From Candidatus Saccharicenans sp. (lineage in GTDB: Bacteria > Acidobacteriota > Aminicenantia > Aminicenantales > Saccharicenantaceae), in assembly GCA_026414545.1 (NCBI GenBank), contig JAOAIU010000027.1, positions 1 through 64,000 of the forward strand: a stretch of DNA of 64,000 bases, given 5' to 3'. Shown here one piece after another: positions 43,369 through 50,892 of the stretch (position 1 is the first letter of the stretch; each line of letters opens with the position of its first letter). The notes below the pieces were generated by a model, which was given only the letters and a program-made list of their open reading frames with translations, did no database searches and was not told the DNA's origin. The position numbers and the translations under genes were made by a program.

Positions 43369-43733
43369 ATGCCAGAAACCCCAGAGGTGCAGAACAACCA
43401 GACGGCAGCCAGGCTACGGTTAAAGAATTCAGCCTGACCCTGCCCATGATTGTTTCCGGGCTGGACGCCCGGGGCCAGGAATTCAGGGAAAACTCTGTTC
43501 TGTCCACCATCAGCAGCGAACAGGCAAGTTTTCTGTTAAGGACCAGGGTGGAGAGGAAAGCGGTTCTCAAGCTGGTAATCTCCCTGCCCCCCAAGCTGGC
43601 CGACGGGCAGCCCCTGGCCCTGGTCATCAAGGGCCGGGTCAAGACCTGCCAGCAGGTCCCGGATGAGCCAGAGGCCAGGCGGGTGATTCTGGAACTTGAC
43701 TCCCGCTACTTCATCGGGGCCGGAGAAGCCTGA
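43365..43733 (+). CDS. PilZ-like domain protein with degenerate binding motif
   Basis: A 122-residue protein, mostly one predicted beta-barrel (~20-118) that aligns by pattern with the two other PilZ proteins nearby: LPMIVSGLDARGQEFRENSVLSTISSEQASFLL, then LKLVISLPP and GRV. The PilZ cyclic-di-GMP motifs are RxxxR and (D/N)xSxxG. Here no RxxxR is seen before the barrel and the second motif reads TISSEQA, so binding is doubtful. It is a paralogue of the gene 165 bases downstream. A role in a signalling complex or as a pseudo-receptor is inference. Confidence 0.6.
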   Translation: MNARNPRGAEQPDGSQATVKEFSLTLPMIVSGLDARGQEFRENSVLSTISSEQASFLLRTRVERKAVLKLVISLPPKLADGQPLALVIKGRVKTCQQVPDEPEARRVILELDSRYFIGAGEA

Positions 43734-43847
43734 ATTTTTTCCGGCCGGTGAGACAGACCGGAGCGGATAAGCGTCTTATGAAGATGATCAAACCCAGACC
43801 GGGTGAGGTTAAAAAGAGGTGAGGACGGTTGCTCAAAAAATCACCCT

Positions 43848-43897
43848 TGGTTTCATCCTCCTGAGGGATTGCGAACACCAGGAGGCCCAGTAAAAAT
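43848..43897 (+). promoter_or_regulatory. Element upstream of the second PilZ-like gene
   Basis: TTTCATCC at 43848 onward, a loop and AGGGAT, followed by a 34-base block that aligns without gaps to the element before the first PilZ-like gene. It contains TTGCGA (43869-43874) and TAAAAA (43891-43896) at the same 16-base spacing, plus AGGAGG near 43880. The start codon follows directly. Confidence 0.45.
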
Positions 43898-44302
43898 ATG
43901 GACGAAATGAAAAACGGCAGCATTAACCAGAATATTAATAAATCCTCCATTCAAGGCGTAACCGAGGAACGGAGGGGAGAGCGCCTGCTGGAACTCTCCC
44001 TTCCGGCTTTGGTTTTGGGCGAAAACGCCACCGGCCGTAAATTTAAGGAAACAACCGAGCTCCTGTCCATCAGTTCAGAAATGGCCCGATTCCGGCTGAA
44101 GAACCCGGTAAAAATCGGCACGGTGCTCAGGCTCAGCCTGGAAATCCCGGCCACTGCCCTTCTGGTTCATCCCCTGCACCTGGAAATCTCCGGGCAGGTG
44201 GCCCGGGTGGAGTTCAACGGCCAAGAAGACTTTCCGCAGCTGGTCACCCTGGAATTGAGAAAAAAGTTCCAGCTGCAGCCAGCCGGCCAGGCCACGCAGT
44301 AG
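43898..44302 (+). CDS. PilZ-like domain protein, second paralogue
   Basis: A 134-residue protein with a ~25-residue polar start and one PilZ-like barrel. A basic ERRGERLLELSLP segment offers an RxxxR motif (R-R-G-E-R), while the second motif (usually (D/N)xSxxG) reads SISSEMA, so half of the canonical cyclic-di-GMP site is lost. It resembles the upstream gene along ~80 residues (LSLPALVLGENATGRKFKETTELLSISSEMARFRL). The two are probably a tandem duplication including upstream sequence. Binding of cyclic-di-GMP is possible but unproven. Confidence 0.65.
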   Translation: MDEMKNGSINQNINKSSIQGVTEERRGERLLELSLPALVLGENATGRKFKETTELLSISSEMARFRLKNPVKIGTVLRLSLEIPATALLVHPLHLEISGQVARVEFNGQEDFPQLVTLELRKKFQLQPAGQATQ

Positions 44303-44332
44303 CCAGTTATAGATACGCTCCGGCCCTGTTTT

Positions 44333-44350
44333 CCCGGCGCTTCGCCCGGG
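44333..44350 (+). terminator. GC-rich hairpin after the second PilZ-like gene
   Basis: CCCGGCG and CGCC-C-GGG pair around a CTT loop with one bulged base. No strong T-run follows, so it is a weak terminator candidate between the PilZ gene and the LuxR-type gene. Confidence 0.35.
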
Positions 44351-44422
44351 TCATTAAATCTTCCTTATCCCCAGACTATTTCTCAAGGTAAGTTTTCAGT
44401 CAGCTCCGCTGATATTATTTGC

Positions 44423-44451
44423 TTGACACCTCTTTTTGGTTATAATATTTA
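44423..44451 (+). promoter_or_regulatory. Candidate promoter of the LuxR-type regulator gene
   Basis: A perfect TTGACA at 44423-44428 is followed by an AT-rich region: TATTTA (44446-44451) lies at 17-base spacing, and a perfect TATAAT lies at 44441 with only 12 bases between. The former spacing is normal. It is 40 bases before the start codon. Confidence 0.5.
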
Positions 44452-44491
44452 TTCTTAAAGAATGAAAATTTTTGGCAAGGGGTAAAAGGGC

Positions 44492-45202
44492 ATGCCAAAG
44501 AAGCAAGCAAACAAGACCGAACCCAGAATTCCGCCTCCAAAAATGGAGAAAATAAGCGTACTCATCTACTGTCCCTCGGATTTTCTGCTGGCTGGCATCT
44601 TGAGGGCTCTGGAACCGGATAAAAGAATGGACATCCTGACGGTGGAAAAAGGTACCATCGAGAGCTTCATGGAGGCTATCAAGCAGCTCAAGCCGCAGGT
44701 CATTCTGTTCGCCCACCTGGAACCACTCCCCCACCTAAAGGAAATCTGCAAGGCCATCAAGGAGCTGATCAAGCCCCAGATCAAGACCCAGCTCCTGCTT
44801 CTGGGCAACATTCCTTCCCACGAGGAGATTATCAACCTGATCAATGCCGGGGCCAGAGGCTACTTTGACCTCAACGACCCGTCGCAGCAGCTGACCGAGG
44901 CCATCAGTGTTGTCAACAAGGGAGAAATCTGGCTGCCCAGGGACAAGATGTCCTCCATCATGGACCGGATCATCTCAGTGGTTGGAAGGGATATGAAAGA
45001 GAAGACGCTCGATCAGCTGACCCCCACCGAATTCCAGGTGCTGAGGCTGATCGGCCAGGGCAAGAGCAACGAAGAAATTGCCAAGATTCTGTTCATCAGC
45101 AAAAACACCGTTCGTTCTCATATCAAGAGCATCTATTCCAAGCTGGATACTCACAGCCGGTTGCAGCTGGCGCTTTACGCCATCAATTCAGCTTTATTTT
45201 AA
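44492..45202 (+). CDS. LuxR-type transcriptional regulator with receiver-like domain lacking the acceptor Asp
   Basis: A 236-residue protein with an N-terminal receiver-like domain (~20-150) and a C-terminal LuxR helix-turn-helix (~168-232: LTPTEFQVLRLIGQGKSNEEIAKILFISKNTVRSHIKSIYSKL). In ordinary NarL/FixJ regulators the receiver has an acidic pair and an acceptor Asp in a VLLDxxMP strand; here these are IYCPSD and VILFAHLE, so the acceptor position is Ala or His. The domain is therefore a pseudo-receiver, perhaps sensing a ligand or partner. It sits between PilZ genes and is followed after 20 bases by one. Confidence 0.85.
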   Translation: MPKKQANKTEPRIPPPKMEKISVLIYCPSDFLLAGILRALEPDKRMDILTVEKGTIESFMEAIKQLKPQVILFAHLEPLPHLKEICKAIKELIKPQIKTQLLLLGNIPSHEEIINLINAGARGYFDLNDPSQQLTEAISVVNKGEIWLPRDKMSSIMDRIISVVGRDMKEKTLDQLTPTEFQVLRLIGQGKSNEEIAKILFISKNTVRSHIKSIYSKLDTHSRLQLALYAINSALF

Positions 45203-45222
45203 GAAGAGCAAAGAGGGAAAGC

Positions 45223-45621
45223 ATGGCTGAAAAAACAAAAGCTAAAGTTAGAAGGAAAAAGGGAACCGGCAAGAAGGCGTTGAAGACCGCAGTCGACGTC
45301 AACCGTCGTCGGGAATGGAGGTTTGACCTGCCGCTGCCGGCCGAGATCGAGGGACAGCTGCCACAGGGCAAGCAATTCAAAGAAAAAACGGTGCTGGAAA
45401 ATATTTCTTCAACCGGAGCCTACTTCACCCTTGACAGCAGTCTGGTGGTCGGCTCCAAGGTAAATCTGGCCATCGAGCTACCGCCAGAGCTGACCGAAGG
45501 CCAGAAAATAAAACTCTGCCTGGACGGGGTAACCGTCAGGCTGGAAAAGAAGGGGCAGAAAGGAAGGAAACAGGGGGTAGCTGTCAGGTTCAAGGATTAC
45601 CGCTTCCAGGTGGAAGAGTGA
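45223..45621 (+). CDS. PilZ domain protein, canonical
   Basis: A 132-residue protein with a Lys-rich N-terminus (KTKAKVRRKKGTGKK) and one PilZ domain (~25-130). It carries both cyclic-di-GMP motifs: RRREWR before the barrel (RxxxR) and NISSTGAYF (NxSxxG), followed by IELPPEL and a GVAVRF strand. It should be a working cyclic-di-GMP receptor, unlike the two degenerate relatives upstream. It lies in an operon 20 bases after the LuxR-type gene and 20 bases before coaE. Confidence 0.85.
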   Translation: MAEKTKAKVRRKKGTGKKALKTAVDVNRRREWRFDLPLPAEIEGQLPQGKQFKEKTVLENISSTGAYFTLDSSLVVGSKVNLAIELPPELTEGQKIKLCLDGVTVRLEKKGQKGRKQGVAVRFKDYRFQVEE

Positions 45622-45641
45622 CCTGCCACTGAAGGATTGAC

Positions 45642-46268
45642 GTGCTGGTTGCAGCCCTGACCGGAGGCATCGCCACCGGCAAGTCGGTGGTGGCCAGAAT
45701 ACTTGGAGAGAAGGGCTGCTACGTTCAAAACGCCGACCTCATCTCCCGCGAGCTGATGTTGCCCGGAGGGGAAATCTGGAAGGAACTGGTCCGGCACTTC
45801 GGCCAGTCCATCCTGAGAGATGACCGGGAAATAGACCGGAAGAAACTGAGTGGCATAATTTTCCGGGATGAGGCCGAACGGAATTACCTGAACCGTCTGA
45901 CTCACCCCCGGATTCTGGAAAAAGTCCAGCAGACCATCCAGGAGCTGGAGAGGCAAGGGGGCTATGACATTTATGTTACCGAGGCGGCCCTGGTCATCGA
46001 AGCGGGCTTCCATCATTTTTACGACCGCATCATTCTGACCCATTGCCAGCTTGAGGTTCAGGTCGAGCGGCTCTGCCGCCGGGATGGAATTAGTCGGGAG
46101 CAGGCCCTGGAAAAAATCAGGTCCCAGGAGGCGACTGAGAAGAAGATTCCCCTGGCCCATTACCTGATCGACACTTCGGGCAGCCTGGAAGAAACTGTGG
46201 AACAGACCGAGCAGGTTTACCTCAACCTATATCAGGATGTTCTCCTGAAAAAATCCGGACTGCTCTGA
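45642..46268 (+). CDS. coaE: Dephospho-CoA kinase
   Basis: CoaE phosphorylates the ribose 3'-OH of dephospho-CoA, the last step in coenzyme A synthesis. The 208-residue protein begins with LVAALTGGIATGKSVVARIL, whose P-loop GGIATGKS lies at ~8-15, then carries DLISRELM, the catalytic Asp region, HPRILEKV, TEAALVIEAGFHHFYDRIILTHC and the lid R residues around CRRDGISREQALEKIRSQ. Start is GTG. It follows the PilZ gene by 20 bases; the linkage of a housekeeping gene to signalling genes is probably only positional. Confidence 0.94.
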   Translation: MLVAALTGGIATGKSVVARILGEKGCYVQNADLISRELMLPGGEIWKELVRHFGQSILRDDREIDRKKLSGIIFRDEAERNYLNRLTHPRILEKVQQTIQELERQGGYDIYVTEAALVIEAGFHHFYDRIILTHCQLEVQVERLCRRDGISREQALEKIRSQEATEKKIPLAHYLIDTSGSLEETVEQTEQVYLNLYQDVLLKKSGLL

Positions 46269-46371
46269 ATTGCCAACCGGCCTCGGCCGGCCAGAAATGA
46301 TGTCCAGATAGCTCAGTCAGGAATATTCTCGCGTAAAGAAGGGATGATTACGAATGATAGGACAGCCTGGA

Positions 46372-46662
46372 TTATTCGATGGACTGCTGCTTCAGCTGCT
46401 TCTTGAAATCCTGGCCCGGGCGGAATTTTACCCGGCGTCCGCCGGAAATCGGAATCTGGCGATTCCGCCTGATATCGCGTCCGTAGCCAGTTTTTTTGGG
46501 CATGACCCGAAAACTTCCGAATCCTCTTATTTCTATTTTCTCCCCGGCCAGCAGAGCTTTCTTCATGGTTTCCAGGATAGTCTCCACAGTCAGAGCAGCC
46601 TTGGCCCGGCTGAAATTTGCTTTTCTTTCCAGCAGGTTGGCCAGGTCGTTCTTGATCATCAA
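46372..46662 (-). CDS. HU family DNA-binding protein
   Basis: A 96-residue histone-like protein that bends and compacts DNA. The helical dimerization half (KNDLANLLERKANFSRAKAALTVETILETMKKALLAGEKIEIRGFGSF) and the DNA-binding arm (RDIRRNRQIPISGGRRVKFRPGQDFKKQL) match HU/IHF; the tip normally RNPxTG reads RNRQIP, with Pro kept but the Gly absent. It could be HU or IHF-like. It starts with ATG after CTAAGGAG on the minus strand and has a TTGACA promoter upstream, divergent from the nfeD operon. Confidence 0.93.
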   Translation of the reverse strand: MMIKNDLANLLERKANFSRAKAALTVETILETMKKALLAGEKIEIRGFGSFRVMPKKTGYGRDIRRNRQIPISGGRRVKFRPGQDFKKQLKQQSIE

Positions 46663-46703
46663 CGGTCTCCTTAGTAATAAGCAAATGGAAAATGAATAGA
46701 GTA

Positions 46704-46732
46704 AAATTAGTTTATTAAAAAGAAAATGTCAA
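46704..46732 (-). promoter_or_regulatory. Promoter of the HU gene
   Basis: On the minus strand a perfect TTGACA (46732-46727) is followed after 17 bases by TAATTT (46709-46704), about 42 bases before the ATG. Confidence 0.6.
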
Positions 46733-46764
46733 GCCAGAGTTCGGGGTTTCCAAAAATTAATAAA

Positions 46765-46793
46765 TTGACTTAGCCACCCGGCCTTTTTATAAT
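46765..46793 (+). promoter_or_regulatory. Consensus promoter of the nfeD operon, near-leaderless
   Basis: TTGACT (46765-46770), 17 bases and TATAAT (46788-46793). The GTG start of the first gene is at 46803, nine bases after the -10 box, and no Shine-Dalgarno sequence precedes it. Confidence 0.78.
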
Positions 46794-46802
46794 TAATCTA
46801 CC

Positions 46803-48092
46803 GTGAAAAAGATTCCAATTCTGTTAGTGTGTCTGGTCTTATTTCTGGCGGCTTCAGGGGAACTGCAGGCCCGCATATTGAGTGTTACCATCAACGCCCC
46901 CATCCACCCGGTGACCGCCGAAATCATCCTGAAAGCCCTGGAGAGGGCCAGAGACGAGCAGGCTTCCCTGTTGATAATAAAATTGAACACCCCGGGGGGA
47001 CTGGACTCTTCCATGCGGGAAATAATAGAGGGCATCGTCAACTCCCCGGTTCCGGTGGTGGCCTACGTCAGCCCCTCCGGAGCCAGGGCGGCCTCAGCTG
47101 GATTTTTTATGGCTGTGGCCTGCGATGTCTTTGCCATGGCCCCGGGAACCAGCACCGGAGCGGCCCATCCAGTCAGCATCGGGCTCACCGGACAGAGCCA
47201 GCCCGACAAGACCATGGAAGAGAAGGTAACCCATGATGCCGCTGCCTATATCAGGACCCTGGCTGAAAAAAGAGGTCGTAACGTCAAGATGGCTGAAGAG
47301 GCGGTCAGGCAGAGCCTGAGTTATACCGAGCAGGAAGCCTTGAAGGGAAAGGTCATCGACCTGGTAGCTGGCACGGAAAGCGACTTGATCCAGGCTCTCG
47401 ATGGCCGGGAGATAAGAAGATTTGATGGCCGCCTGGAGACACTGAAACTGGACGACCGCGAAACGCACGAAATTCCCCTGACCTTCCGGCAAAAATTATT
47501 GATGACCATAGCCAACCCCAACCTGGCTTACATCCTGCTGATGATCGGGTTGCTCGGACTCTACTTCGAGTTTGCCAACCCTGGGGCCATACTGCCGGGG
47601 GTGCTGGGTGGAATCAGCCTGCTGCTGGCCTTCTTTTCCTTCCAGATTCTGCCCGTTAATTACGTGGGTCTGCTGCTGATAATCCTGGGCACGGTGCTGT
47701 TCATACTCGAGGTCAAAGTCCACAGTTACGGAGCTTTAACCATGGGCGGTATTGTCTCGGTGCTTCTTGGTTCAATCATGTTAATCAAGTCTCCCGTTCC
47801 AGAGCTGCGACCCAGCCTGAAATTCATCATACCGGTGGCCCTAGGGGTTTCCCTGGTCTTCATCTTCCTGGTCTACCTGGTGATTCGGGTCCATACCAGG
47901 CGAACCATAACCGGGAAAGAGGGCATGGTCGGCGAAACTGGAAAGGTCCTGACCTGGTCGGGCCAGGAAGGTCGGGTCTTCGTTCACGGCGAGATCTGGC
48001 GGGCCCTGGCCGACGACCATCTGGAACGGGGGGACCGGGTCGAGGTGCTGGAAGTTAAAAATAATCTGACCTTGAAGGTAAAAAAAATATAG
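46803..48092 (+). CDS. NfeD family membrane serine protease-like protein
   Basis: NfeD proteins pair with stomatin-like proteins in membrane quality control. The 429-residue protein has a signal peptide (LLVCLVLFLAASGELQA), a ClpP-like periplasmic domain with candidate catalytic S98 in GARAASAGFF and K141 in MEEKVTHD, then four hydrophobic segments (~238-370) and a C-terminal OB-fold domain (~375-429, GMVGETGKVLTWSGQEGRVFVHGE). The full-length architecture includes both the protease and NfeDC parts. It is followed by the slipin gene after 36 bases, matching the known gene pair. Start is GTG, nearly leaderless. Confidence 0.9.
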   Translation: MKKIPILLVCLVLFLAASGELQARILSVTINAPIHPVTAEIILKALERARDEQASLLIIKLNTPGGLDSSMREIIEGIVNSPVPVVAYVSPSGARAASAGFFMAVACDVFAMAPGTSTGAAHPVSIGLTGQSQPDKTMEEKVTHDAAAYIRTLAEKRGRNVKMAEEAVRQSLSYTEQEALKGKVIDLVAGTESDLIQALDGREIRRFDGRLETLKLDDRETHEIPLTFRQKLLMTIANPNLAYILLMIGLLGLYFEFANPGAILPGVLGGISLLLAFFSFQILPVNYVGLLLIILGTVLFILEVKVHSYGALTMGGIVSVLLGSIMLIKSPVPELRPSLKFIIPVALGVSLVFIFLVYLVIRVHTRRTITGKEGMVGETGKVLTWSGQEGRVFVHGEIWRALADDHLERGDRVEVLEVKNNLTLKVKKI

Positions 48093-48128
48093 GGGGCAGG
48101 ACAACCTGTCCATAAAAGGAGGTTGGCA

Positions 48129-48887
48129 ATGATTACTTTTCCAGTCATCGTGGTGGCCATCGTCGTTCTGTATCTTTTAAATTGCATAAAGATACTGAAA
48201 GAATACGAAAGAGGAGTCATTTTCCGGCTGGGCCGGGTGCTGCCCAGGCCCAAGGGACCCGGCCTGATATTTGTTTTCGCCCCGATTGACCGGATGGTGC
48301 GCATCAGCCTGAGGTTGATCGTCATGGACATTCCGCCCCAGGATGTCATCACCAAGGACAACGTTTCTGTTAAGGTCAATGCCGTTCTATACTTCCGGGT
48401 AATGGATCCGCTCAAAGCCGTGCTGGAAGTCCAGGATTATCTCTATGCCACATCCCAGCTCTCCCAGACCACTCTGCGCAGCGTCCTGGGCCAGGTAGAA
48501 CTGGACGAACTGCTCTCAGAAAGGGAAAAGCTTAATACCCAGCTCCAGGAAATCATCGACCAGCACACCGACCCCTGGGGAGTCAAAGTCCAGCTGGTGG
48601 AAATAAAGCATATTGACCTGCCAGAAACCATGGTCAGGGCCATCGCCCGGCAGGCCGAAGCTGAGAGAGAAAGAAGGGCCAAGGTTATTCACGCCGACGG
48701 CGAATACCAGTCCTCAACCAAGCTGGCCCAGGCCGCAGACATAATCTCCCAAAATCCTCAGACCATCATGCTGCGCTTTCTGGGTACCCTGACCGAAATC
48801 GCCACCGAGAAAAATTCGACCATCATCTTCCCGCTGCCGCTGGAAATATTGAGAGCCTTTTCTATGGATAAATCCAAGGAGAAGTGA
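48129..48887 (+). CDS. Slipin/stomatin-like SPFH membrane protein
   Basis: A 252-residue SPFH-family protein: one N-terminal membrane hairpin ([14 protein letters not shown], ~4-20), then the SPFH domain with [52 protein letters not shown] and [26 protein letters not shown], and a charged helical tail ([27 protein letters not shown]). It forms oligomeric scaffolds in the inner membrane and is the known partner of the upstream NfeD. ATG 48129 is chosen because AGGAGG lies six bases before it. Confidence 0.95.
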   Translation: MITFPVIVVAIVVLYLLNCIKILKEYERGVIFRLGRVLPRPKGPGLIFVFAPIDRMVRISLRLIVMDIPPQDVITKDNVSVKVNAVLYFRVMDPLKAVLEVQDYLYATSQLSQTTLRSVLGQVELDELLSEREKLNTQLQEIIDQHTDPWGVKVQLVEIKHIDLPETMVRAIARQAEAERERRAKVIHADGEYQSSTKLAQAADIISQNPQTIMLRFLGTLTEIATEKNSTIIFPLPLEILRAFSMDKSKEK

Positions 48888-49546
48888 CAACATCCATGGT
48901 GAGAAATTACAGGGAAATACAGGTATCATCAACCATCCTGGTGGTTATCATCCTGGGCATAATTATTCTGGGCGCGGTTATCTTTTTTATCGGGGTCCAG
49001 GTCGGGAAAAAACAGGCCGACCTGATGGTCCGAACCATGACCGCCCAGAAAGCCGAAGAAACGGTCAAGGCTCCGGTCCCAGTTCCGGCAACCGAAGAGA
49101 GCTCGGGAACGGTTTCCAGTCAGGCTACCCAGACCACCACTTCGCTCCAGAGCCAGACCCAGCCCGAGACCAGGCCGGTCGAACCGGCAACTGGCCAGAC
49201 GGCTACCCGAATCAGCCAGCAACCAGCTCCAACCAGAACAACTGAACAATCTACACCCAGCCCGCCCAGAAATCCTGCTCAAAAAACTACTGTGCCGGCC
49301 AGTGGGGGCGACTTCTTCATCCAGGTCGGGGCCTTTAACGACCGGCCAAGTGCCCGGCTGGAAGCCGAAAAGTACAAGAAGCAGGGTTTCAACGCGGTGG
49401 TCAAGGAACCTTTCCCCAGGGACCGCAAGCCGCTGTACCGTGTCTGGCTGGGTGGCTACCGGACCCGCGAAGAAGCCCAGAAAGCTCTGTCCGAGCTGGT
49501 CAGCAAGACGGCCCGTAACCCGGGCTTTTTCATCGTCCAGCAATAG
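48884..49546 (+). CDS. SPOR domain protein, membrane-anchored
   Basis: A 220-residue single-pass protein: membrane segment at ~17-40 ([21 protein letters not shown]), a long Pro/Thr/Gln-rich linker (~60-140), and a C-terminal SPOR domain (~143-218, [26 protein letters not shown] and [18 protein letters not shown]). SPOR domains bind denuded peptidoglycan glycan strands at division sites. The start GTG overlaps the slipin stop (GTGA); an in-frame ATG at 48896 is an alternative. It closes the nfeD-slipin run. Confidence 0.88.
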   Translation: MTTSMVRNYREIQVSSTILVVIILGIIILGAVIFFIGVQVGKKQADLMVRTMTAQKAEETVKAPVPVPATEESSGTVSSQATQTTTSLQSQTQPETRPVEPATGQTATRISQQPAPTRTTEQSTPSPPRNPAQKTTVPASGGDFFIQVGAFNDRPSARLEAEKYKKQGFNAVVKEPFPRDRKPLYRVWLGGYRTREEAQKALSELVSKTARNPGFFIVQQ

Positions 49547-49622
49547 CTTATAAGGGTCGGGCGGCCAGGCCTGCGGCCGGAGCGAAAAATCAACTGGCTG
49601 GTTTTTTTCGGGCCCGGCCTTC

Positions 49623-49651
49623 TTGACAGAAAGCCTTTTCTCCTCTATCTT
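49623..49651 (+). promoter_or_regulatory. Promoter of prfB
   Basis: A perfect TTGACA (49623-49628), a 17-base spacer and TATCTT (49646-49651), 22 bases before the GTG at 49674. Confidence 0.7.
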
Positions 49652-49673
49652 GCCCTTGTCAGGAGAAAAAGAA

Positions 49674-50817
49674 GTGAACGAGACCGGATGGTTAGAACAA
49701 CTGGCTGAGAGCCGGGAAAAGGCAGTCAGCCTCTTCCGCAAACTGGAAGAAGTGCGAGGTTTTCTTTGACCTGGATAACAAGAACCGGGAACTAGAAGAT
49801 ATCAACAATCAACTCTCCAGTCCCGAAACCTGGAACGACCAGAAAAAGTTCCAAGCCCTTCAGATCAGGAAAAAGCAACTGGAAAAGGACCTGCAATTCT
49901 ATAGAAAACTCAAGAATGACCGGGAAGAGATAGAGGTCCTGCTGGAGCTGGCCGAAGAAGGCGAAAAGGTGGCCGACGACCTTAACCGGGCTATCCGCTC
50001 TTTCGAGCAGGAACTCCAGGAGGCTGAGCTTCGAACGCTTTTCTTCGACGAAGATGACGGGCGCAATGCCATACTCACCATCCATCCCGGGGCCGGCGGC
50101 ACCGAGTCTCAGGACTGGGCCCAGATGCTTTTTCGGATGTATCTGAGGTTTGCTGAGAGAAAAGGCTTCAAGACTGAGGTCATCGATTTCCAACCCGGAG
50201 AAGAAGCCGGTCTGAAGAGCGCCACCATCAGGGTGGAGGGCGATTACGCTTTCGGACTGCTCAGCCAGGAATCGGGCGTCCACCGGCTGGTCAGGATTTC
50301 TCCCTTCGACGCCAACAAGCGTCGGCATACTTCTTTTGCCGCTGTCTTCGTCTATCCCGAAATTGACGAAGACATCGAAATAGAAATTAATCCCGATGAC
50401 CTGAAGATTGATACCTACCGGGCTTCGGGTAAGGGTGGCCAGCACGTCAACCGGACCGATTCGGCCGTCCGGATTACTCACCTGCCGACCGGCATCGTCG
50501 TCCAGTGTCAGAACGAACGCTCCCAGCACCAGAACAAGGCCCGGGCCATGAAGCTGCTCAAAGCCAGGCTCTACGAAATCGAGAGAAAGAAGAAACTGGA
50601 AAAGATTGACAAGCTGGAAGACATGAAGTCGGACATTGCCTGGGGAAACCAGATCCGGTCCTACGTTCTCCACCCCTACAAAATGATCAAGGACCTTAGA
50701 ACCAGGCTTGAAACTGGCGATGTCGACCGAATCCTGGACGGCGACCTGGATGATTTCATCAAGGCTTCGCTGCTGATGAGGAAGAAGGAAGCACTGGCGG
50801 CAGACAGAAAAGACTGA
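49674..50817 (+). CDS. prfB: Peptide chain release factor 2, made by a programmed +1 frameshift
   Basis: RF2 terminates translation at UGA and UAA. A zero-frame start GTG at 49674 (AGGAGA eight bases upstream) encodes 31 codons ending GGT TTT CTT, then an in-frame TGA at 49767. Ribosomes must shift +1 at CTT-T-GA to continue as GAC at 49768. The site CTTTGAC, with the Shine-Dalgarno-like GAGGT three bases upstream, is the classic prfB autoregulatory element. The second frame encodes 349 residues, total about 380: SPF (~209-211) for UGA/UAA recognition and GGQ (~254-256) for peptide hydrolysis. A start at a later ATG in the second frame would lose the first domain and is unlikely. Confidence 0.95.
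49764..49770 (+). promoter_or_regulatory. Programmed +1 ribosomal frameshift site of prfB
   Basis: CTT TGA C at 49764-49770, preceded by GAGGT (49756-49760) with a three-base TTT gap. The stop codon is the one recognised by RF2 itself, so low RF2 increases the shift and thus RF2 synthesis. Confidence 0.92.
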
Positions 50818-50819
50818 AG

Positions 50820-50836
50820 TCGGAGCCGGGCTCCGA
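50820..50836. terminator. GC-rich hairpin between convergent prfB and mazG
   Basis: TCGGAGC and GCTCCGA form a seven-base perfect stem with a CGG loop directly after the prfB stop. No T-run follows on either side, so it is at best a weak terminator. Confidence 0.4.
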
Positions 50837-50892
50837 GTCACTCACCGCTGGATTACTTCCCTTTTATATTCTTACGGTTTTTACTTTCACCT

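Noticed and set aside
46303..46378. A tRNA-like start (GTCCAGATAGCTCAGTCAGG)
   Set aside because: It resembles a D-arm, but the matching D-stem, anticodon and T-arm are missing and the 3' part would run into the HU gene.
49969..50817. A separate release-factor gene starting at the ATG in the second frame
   Set aside because: The N-terminal RF2 coding sequence continues upstream in frame to the CTTTGAC shift site.
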